From: Campylobacterales bacterium | Lineage (GTDB): Bacteria; Campylobacterota; Campylobacteria; Campylobacterales; JAADDG01 | Reading direction: 5' to 3' | DNA length: 11,347 nucleotides | NCBI GenBank assembly: GCA_027009865.1 | Contig: JALVCR010000138.1 | Coordinates: 1-11,347, forward strand | Shown here: in pieces, positions 7,511 through 11,347 of the stretch | How the letters are laid out: each line of letters opens with the position of its first letter | Position numbering within the stretch: position 1 is the stretch's first letter | Made by a program: the position numbers and the translations under genes | The notes under the pieces: generated by a model | The model's input: only the letters and a program-made list of their open reading frames with translations | Told to the model about the DNA's origin: nothing | Databases searched by the model: none

Positions 7511-7541
7511 CTCCTTTCTTTTTACAAAATTTTTTGGAGAT
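7509..7541 (+). promoter_or_regulatory. Possible hairpin masking the GNAT ribosome binding site
   Basis: ATCTCC (7509-7514) is perfectly complementary to GGAGAT (7536-7541), which contains the GNAT Shine-Dalgarno GGAGA. The stem is 6 bp with a 21-nt U-rich loop. Only transcripts reading through from the helicase would contain the left arm if transcription from the nearby -10 box starts near 7517. The stem is short, so it may be fortuitous. Confidence 0.25.
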
Positions 7542-7545
7542 AATA

Positions 7546-8064
7546 ATGTTTATTTATAGAGATACGAAAGAGGATGATTTAGAAGCGATTTGCCGCTTGC
7601 CTAAAAATGAAAAAGAGCTCTTTTTTATGTTTCCCTCCGCAACTTATCCTCTGTTAGTTTCTCAAATGAGAGAGATTTTTAAAAAAAGATACGGCCATAC
7701 CACTTTTTTATATAACAATAAAATTATAGGTTATGCGAATCTATACTTTTTGGAAAATGATGATTCTCCTTATATAGGGCATCTGATTCTCTCGTCTGAT
7801 TATAGGGGGAGAGGTTACGGAAAGAGAATGATCGAAATTATGATAAAAAAAGCTTTTACTCTATATAAAAATGATAAAATAAAAATAGCCGTTATTAACG
7901 AAAATACAAAAGCTTTGCTTCTTTATATGAAGCTTGGTTTTTTTCCTTTTAAAGCCTCTTTACGGTTTGATAAAGAGGGGAGGCCTAAAGTTTTGATTTC
8001 TATGGAGCTTGAAAAAAAGAAGGTAGAGTATGGCGATAGTAAGCTGCAAGGAGTGTGGGCGTAA
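7546..8064 (+). CDS. GNAT-family N-acetyltransferase
   Basis: This 172-aa single-domain enzyme is predicted to transfer an acetyl group from acetyl-CoA to an amine; the substrate cannot be read from sequence. The acetyl-CoA pyrophosphate loop is clear: SDYRGRGYGKRM (84-95), matching the family R/Q-x-x-G-x-G/A. The second half of the fold is AVINENTKALLLYMKLGF (115-132), with the usual Asn, Tyr and LGF positions, as in RimI-like and other GNATs. The start is ATG 7546, 5 nt after GGAGA (7536-7540). The in-frame TTG at 7534 overlaps that ribosome binding site and has no site of its own. The last 11 codons overlap the start of the downstream zinc-ribbon gene in another frame. It could be a protein or small-molecule acetylase. 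Confidence 0.92.
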   Translation: MFIYRDTKEDDLEAICRLPKNEKELFFMFPSATYPLLVSQMREIFKKRYGHTTFLYNNKIIGYANLYFLENDDSPYIGHLILSSDYRGRGYGKRMIEIMIKKAFTLYKNDKIKIAVINENTKALLLYMKLGFFPFKASLRFDKEGRPKVLISMELEKKKVEYGDSKLQGVWA

Positions 8065-8833
8065 TATAAGCGACAAAGCCGAGTTTTGTCCAAGCTGCGG
8101 AGCTACAAGCAAGGCGGCTATTCCCGATCCTCCCAAAAAGAGCGCTCCTAAAAAGAAGTGGTGGGAGATTGAAATAAACAGATGGAAATTTGCCACTTTC
8201 ATTTTTGCTTTCTTTACCGTTTTGTTTTTTTTAGCCTATATAACTCACTTGAATAAAACCGAGAGTAAACAGAGCTCTAACGCATCAAATAAAAGTAAGG
8301 TAATATCTTTTCATAAAATTTCTTCTTTTTCTCTTGTTAAAACATCTCCCATGAAAAAGAGATTTGAAAGAAAATTAAAGCTTCTTGAAAAATATAGGAA
8401 TGAGATTTTTAACAATTCCAAACTTAGATATCTTCAAATAGTAAATATTGCAGATTTCTTTCAAGAGTATGATTCAATGCTAAAATCGATAAAAAATAAA
8501 AAAGAGATTGTAGATAATAATAAAACTGTTTTGGATTTTATAAAATGGGAGAGAGATTTTCAAAAAAAGGCTTTTCCAAGGCTAAGACGTTTTTATGCTG
8601 TTGCTTTAAAGAGAAAATTTAGAGGAGTGGATAAAAGCGCTGCGGGGGGAAAGAGATACAAGATTTTAGCGGTTAAATCTCATATTTTCGTAAGAAAAAA
8701 AGAGGTTGAAAAATTTCATTTATTAATTGAAGATATTTTAAAAAAGCTACGATTTGATAAAGTTATCTATATTGATAAGAAAAATAAAGACTATATTTAC
8801 TATATCTCTTCCAAAAGGGACGAGGCCTTATAG
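8030..8833 (+). CDS. Zinc-ribbon, single-pass membrane protein of unknown function
   Basis: The 267-aa product begins with a four-cysteine zinc ribbon (CKEC...CPSC: C6, C9, C20, C23). A proline/lysine-rich linker follows (29-43), then one membrane helix (about 54-73, FATFIFAFFTVLFFLAYITHL). Lysines before the helix predict the zinc ribbon inside the cell and residues 75-267 outside the inner membrane. That outer part is very basic, starts with a Ser/Asn/Lys linker (78-90), then looks helical (110-200, with the block WERDFQKKAFPRLRRFYA) and ends in a probable alpha/beta segment (KVIYIDKKNKDYIYYIS). I do not recognise the outer domain. The start ATG has AAGG 7 nt upstream and lies inside the GNAT gene, a 35-bp overlap that suggests translational coupling. 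It converges on mnmG with 2 bp between stops. Confidence 0.88.
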   Translation: MAIVSCKECGRNISDKAEFCPSCGATSKAAIPDPPKKSAPKKKWWEIEINRWKFATFIFAFFTVLFFLAYITHLNKTESKQSSNASNKSKVISFHKISSFSLVKTSPMKKRFERKLKLLEKYRNEIFNNSKLRYLQIVNIADFFQEYDSMLKSIKNKKEIVDNNKTVLDFIKWERDFQKKAFPRLRRFYAVALKRKFRGVDKSAAGGKRYKILAVKSHIFVRKKEVEKFHLLIEDILKKLRFDKVIYIDKKNKDYIYYISSKRDEAL

Positions 8834-8863
8834 AGCTATTTTTTGCCCTTTTGCCTCATTTTT
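8812..8863 (+). terminator. Weak candidate terminator for the GNAT/zinc-ribbon unit
   Basis: CAAAAGGG (8812-8819) pairs perfectly with CCCTTTTG (8846-8853) over 8 bp. An alternative 5-bp stem GAGGC/GCCTC (8822-8826 with 8853-8857) is followed directly by ATTTTT. The loops are long (26 nt) and much of the left arm is coding, so this is weak evidence. No comparable T run is present on the minus strand for mnmG. Confidence 0.25.
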
Positions 8864-10707
8864 ATATAGATATGCAAAATATCAATGGCTGCCGGAGTAA
8901 TGCCGCTTATCTCGCTTGCCGCAAAGAGAGTTGGGGGATTAAATTTTTGAAGTTTTTCCACAACTTCGTTGCTTAATCCCGATATTTTTGTAAAATCCAT
9001 ATCTTTTGGAATTTTTATATTTAGCATCTCTTTCATTCTGTCTATCTGATTTTTTTGCTTTTCTATGTATCTTGCATATTTTGATTCTATTAAAACCTGC
9101 TCTTTTGCCTCTTTTTGAATATCTTTTAATTTGGGCGCTAAAATATCAAGTTTCTCTATCGTAAAACTCTTTCTTCCCACAATGCTTTTTAGAGGAGTTT
9201 TATCGGTAATTTTCTCTTCTTTTATCGATTCAAGGAGTTTTAGATTCTCTTTGGACGGGGTTATGAAATTGTTGCTTAAATATTCCATAGCCTCTTTTAT
9301 TTGAGCCTCTTTAATTTTTGTCTTTTTAAATGTCTTCTCATCTATCAGTCCGAGTCTGTATCCGTAATGCATAAGTCTTAAATCGGCATTATCCTCCCTT
9401 AAAAGGAGTCTGTATTCCGCTCTGCTTGTAAACATTCTGTAAGGCTCGTTTGTCCCTTTTGTAACCAAATCGTCTATCAAAACGCCGATATAGGCTTCAT
9501 CTCTTCTTAAAATCAAAGGTTCCTCTTCTCTTATAGACAAAACCGCATTGATTCCCGCCATCAGTCCCTGAGCTGCCGCCTCTTCATATCCTGTCGTTCC
9601 GTTTATCTGTCCGGCAAGATACAATCCTTTAATCTTTTTTGTCTCAAGCGTATGTTTTAGTTCAGTCGGATCTACAAAATCATACTCTATTGCATATCCG
9701 AATCTCACTATTTTCGCATTCTCAAGCCCTTTTATGGAATGCACCATTTCAAGCTGCGTATCTACCGGCAAAGATGTGCTAAGACCGTTTATATAATATT
9801 CGGTAGCTTCCAAAGTTTGAGGCTCTACAAATAGATGGTGCCTCTCTTTATCTCTGAATCTGTTTATTTTATCCTCTATGCTTGGGCAGTATCTTGGCCC
9901 AAGTCCCTCTATCTGTCCTGTAAAAAGCGGGGCTCTGTCAAAACTATTCTCTATTATTTCGTGCGTTTTTTCGTTTGTATATGTGATGTAGCATGGAAGC
10001 TGTTTTGGATTGAAGTTTTCTCTGTCTGTTCTAAAGCTAAATGGAATCGGATTTTCGTCTCCTCCTTGAATCTCCATTTTTGAGAAATCTATGCTTTTTG
10101 CATCGATTCTTGGACATGTGCCGGTTTTGAGTCTTCCCATTTTAAGACCTAAACTGTTTAGGGAATCGCTTAATTTGGTTGATGGAAACTCTCCCGCTCT
10201 TCCCGCGCTTTGAATAAAGTCTCCTATATGGATTTTTCCCTTTAGAAATGTTCCGGTTGTTACTATTACTTTTTTGGCGTGGTATCTGTTTTTTAGATTT
10301 GTAATAACTCCTTGAACTTCGCTGTTTTTTACGATAATCTCGTCTGCGGTCTCCTGTTTTATAAAGAGATTTGGAGTGTTTAGGCAAACAGTTCTCATAA
10401 AAATTCTGTATCTGTCCATATCTATTTGGGCTCTGCTTCCTCTAACAGCGGGTCCTTTTGAAGCGTTTAGGATTCTAAACTGGATTCCCGTTTTATCGGT
10501 TGTAATTCCCATCTGTCCGCCAAGAGCGTCTATCTCTTTTACAAGATGCCCTTTTGCCAATCCTCCTATGGCGGGATTGCAGCTTGCGGCTCCTATCTGC
10601 TCTACAAGCATTGTTAAAAGAAGAGTCTTCTCTCCCATTCTTGCAGCAGTCAAAGCAGCCTCTATTCCGGCATGCCCGCCGCCTATTACGATAATGTCGT
10701 ATTTCAC
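8836..10707 (-). CDS. mnmG: tRNA uridine-5-carboxymethylaminomethyl modification enzyme MnmG (GidA)
   Basis: With MnmE, this FAD protein installs the (carboxymethyl)aminomethyl group at C5 of the wobble uridine (U34) of certain tRNAs in the cytoplasm. At 623 aa it has the family's full length. Visible landmarks are the FAD dinucleotide motif IIVIGGGHAGIEAA (5-18), the CNPAIGGLAKGH block (43-54) with catalytic-type Cys43, GPAVRGSRAQIDMDRY (85-100), LKTGTCPRID (193-202), GPRYCPSIEDK with the second conserved Cys274, and GYEEAAAQGLMAGINA (373-388). The C-terminal ~200 residues form the helical tRNA/MnmE-binding region. Translation starts at GTG 10707, with AAGGA about 9 nt upstream; the next residues KYDIIVIGGG are in register with the family N-terminus, so no longer start is needed. 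It is divergent from ribE and convergent with the zinc-ribbon gene. Confidence 0.97.
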   Translation of the reverse strand: MKYDIIVIGGGHAGIEAALTAARMGEKTLLLTMLVEQIGAASCNPAIGGLAKGHLVKEIDALGGQMGITTDKTGIQFRILNASKGPAVRGSRAQIDMDRYRIFMRTVCLNTPNLFIKQETADEIIVKNSEVQGVITNLKNRYHAKKVIVTTGTFLKGKIHIGDFIQSAGRAGEFPSTKLSDSLNSLGLKMGRLKTGTCPRIDAKSIDFSKMEIQGGDENPIPFSFRTDRENFNPKQLPCYITYTNEKTHEIIENSFDRAPLFTGQIEGLGPRYCPSIEDKINRFRDKERHHLFVEPQTLEATEYYINGLSTSLPVDTQLEMVHSIKGLENAKIVRFGYAIEYDFVDPTELKHTLETKKIKGLYLAGQINGTTGYEEAAAQGLMAGINAVLSIREEEPLILRRDEAYIGVLIDDLVTKGTNEPYRMFTSRAEYRLLLREDNADLRLMHYGYRLGLIDEKTFKKTKIKEAQIKEAMEYLSNNFITPSKENLKLLESIKEEKITDKTPLKSIVGRKSFTIEKLDILAPKLKDIQKEAKEQVLIESKYARYIEKQKNQIDRMKEMLNIKIPKDMDFTKISGLSNEVVEKLQKFNPPTLFAASEISGITPAAIDILHIYIKMRQKGKK

Positions 10708-10742
10708 TCTCTAAAATCCTTTTTAAGCGCGATTTTTTCGCT

Positions 10743-10764
10743 ATTATATCAAATTTGATATAAT
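10743..10764. promoter_or_regulatory. Perfect 22-bp palindrome holding divergent -10 boxes for mnmG and ribE
   Basis: The 11-bp half-site ATTATATCAAA is followed directly by its exact reverse complement, TTTGATATAAT. Each end is a consensus TATAAT: 10759-10764 reading right to ribE and 10743-10748 reading left to mnmG. Predicted transcription starts are near 10771 and 10736, leaving leaders of about 25-30 nt with the ribosome binding sites of both genes. The centre TCAAATTTGA could also be an operator for a dimeric regulator. The promoter role is inferred from position and consensus. Confidence 0.6.
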
Positions 10765-10795
10765 TTATCTTATCTTCCTAAAAAAGGATACTGTT

Positions 10796-11347
10796 TTGTT
10801 TACCGGTTTGATAAGAGAGTTTGCCGAAGTTAAAAGTTTTAAAAACAACTTTTTATCCTTAAAATCTTCATATACCCCGAAAATCGGAGACAGCATTGCC
10901 GTAAACGGGGCGTGCCTTACCGTAGTTGAGGTTAAAAAGGGCGAATTTACTGTGGAATTGTCTTTTGAGACGATGGATAAAATAGCGATAGAGAATTTAA
11001 AAGGGCTGGTTCATATGGAGCCGGCTATGAAGTTAAATGACAGAGTTGAAGGGCATATTGTTCAAGGGCATATCGATACTATCGGAATTATAGAGAAAAT
11101 TGAAAAAAAAGATAGAGCGTTTGATTTTTATATCTCCTTGTCAAAAGAGTATATGAAATATGTTGTTGAAAAAGGAAGCATAGCGGTGGATGGAGTAAGC
11201 CTTACGGTAAATGATGTTTTTGAAAGCTCTTTTAGGCTTACTATAATTCCCCATACAATGCAAAAGACTCTGTTTAATTCATATTTTGCGGGAAGAAGAG
11301 TAAATATAGAAACCGATATGTTTGCAAGATATATTTATCATATCTTT
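10796..11347 (+). CDS. ribE: Riboflavin synthase (alpha chain), 3'-truncated by the window edge
   Basis: Riboflavin synthase dismutates two 6,7-dimethyl-8-ribityllumazine molecules to riboflavin plus a pyrimidinedione that is recycled, in the last step of vitamin B2 synthesis. The 184 visible residues begin with the family N-terminus FTGLI and show the internal duplication of two lumazine-binding barrels. The first holds GDSIAVNGACLTVVEV (31-46), the second GSIAVDGVSLTVNDV (127-141). The junction is VEGHIVQGHID (84-94), and the C-terminal ETDMFARYIYH is reached just before the edge. Family members are about 195-215 aa, so only a short tail is missing. The start is TTG 10796, 7 nt after AAGGA (10784-10788), because the invariant FTGL follows it directly and no ATG is in frame nearby. 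Confidence 0.96.
   Translation, partial: MFTGLIREFAEVKSFKNNFLSLKSSYTPKIGDSIAVNGACLTVVEVKKGEFTVELSFETMDKIAIENLKGLVHMEPAMKLNDRVEGHIVQGHIDTIGIIEKIEKKDRAFDFYISLSKEYMKYVVEKGSIAVDGVSLTVNDVFESSFRLTIIPHTMQKTLFNSYFAGRRVNIETDMFARYIYHIF

Noticed and set aside
7534..7545. TTG start giving the GNAT protein four extra residues
   Set aside because: The TTG overlaps the GGAGA ribosome binding site that serves ATG 7546, and it has no site of its own.
10142..10714. Open frames overlapping the 5' part of mnmG on either strand (81 and 112 aa), and 9835-10083
   Set aside because: mnmG is certain throughout. These are frame shadows with odd composition (very Lys/Arg/Ser-rich or Pro/Ala-rich) and no start signals.
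1..11347. CRISPR array, insertion sequence, tRNA or prophage remnant
   Set aside because: No regularly spaced direct repeats, terminal inverted repeats with a transposase, tRNA-like cloverleaf or phage gene was seen on either strand.

Overview
The window is a compact, AT-rich (by eye roughly two-thirds A+T) bacterial chromosome segment. It most resembles Campylobacterota (Epsilonproteobacteria), possibly a deep-branching or thermophilic lineage such as the Nautiliales or Nitratiruptor type. The grounds are heavy use of AGA (Arg) and ATA (Ile) codons, AT-rich promoters with a TATAAT-like -10 and no obvious -35, an outer-membrane phospholipase A (so Gram-negative), and DUF4214 modules. The genus is a guess from composition and gene style. 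I see no tRNA, rRNA, CRISPR array, insertion sequence or phage gene.

Layout: (1) 2-1996 (+) is the 3' part of a subtilisin-family (S8) protein with a C-terminal DUF4214 repeat tail. It ends at a hairpin shared with a convergent small hypothetical gene (2003-2371, -). (2) A minus-strand pair, 5940 to 2520, encodes a large nucleotidyltransferase/left-handed-helix/phosphomannomutase-like fusion and, 10 bp downstream, outer-membrane phospholipase A (pldA). The small hypothetical gene follows behind its own likely promoter. (3) Reading right from a divergent promoter region (5941-6062) are a DEAD-box RNA helicase, a GNAT acetyltransferase and a zinc-ribbon membrane protein whose start overlaps the GNAT end by 35 bp. 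(4) Converging on these is mnmG (10707-8836, -), a tRNA wobble-uridine modification enzyme. (5) Divergent from mnmG is the 5' part of ribE (riboflavin synthase), running off the right edge. mnmG and ribE are separated by a perfect 22-bp palindrome carrying a -10 box in each direction.

Most genes are housekeeping or envelope functions. Two proteins carry domains whose catalytic residues look altered. The S8 protein has Thr where the nucleophilic Ser is expected. The phosphomannomutase-like half of the fusion has lost recognisable versions of all the motifs that define the active site, next to an intact nucleotidyltransferase half. These two, the palindromic divergent promoter, and a hairpin that could mask the GNAT ribosome binding site are the points most worth a second look. 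I found no convincing evidence of a wholly new multi-gene system.
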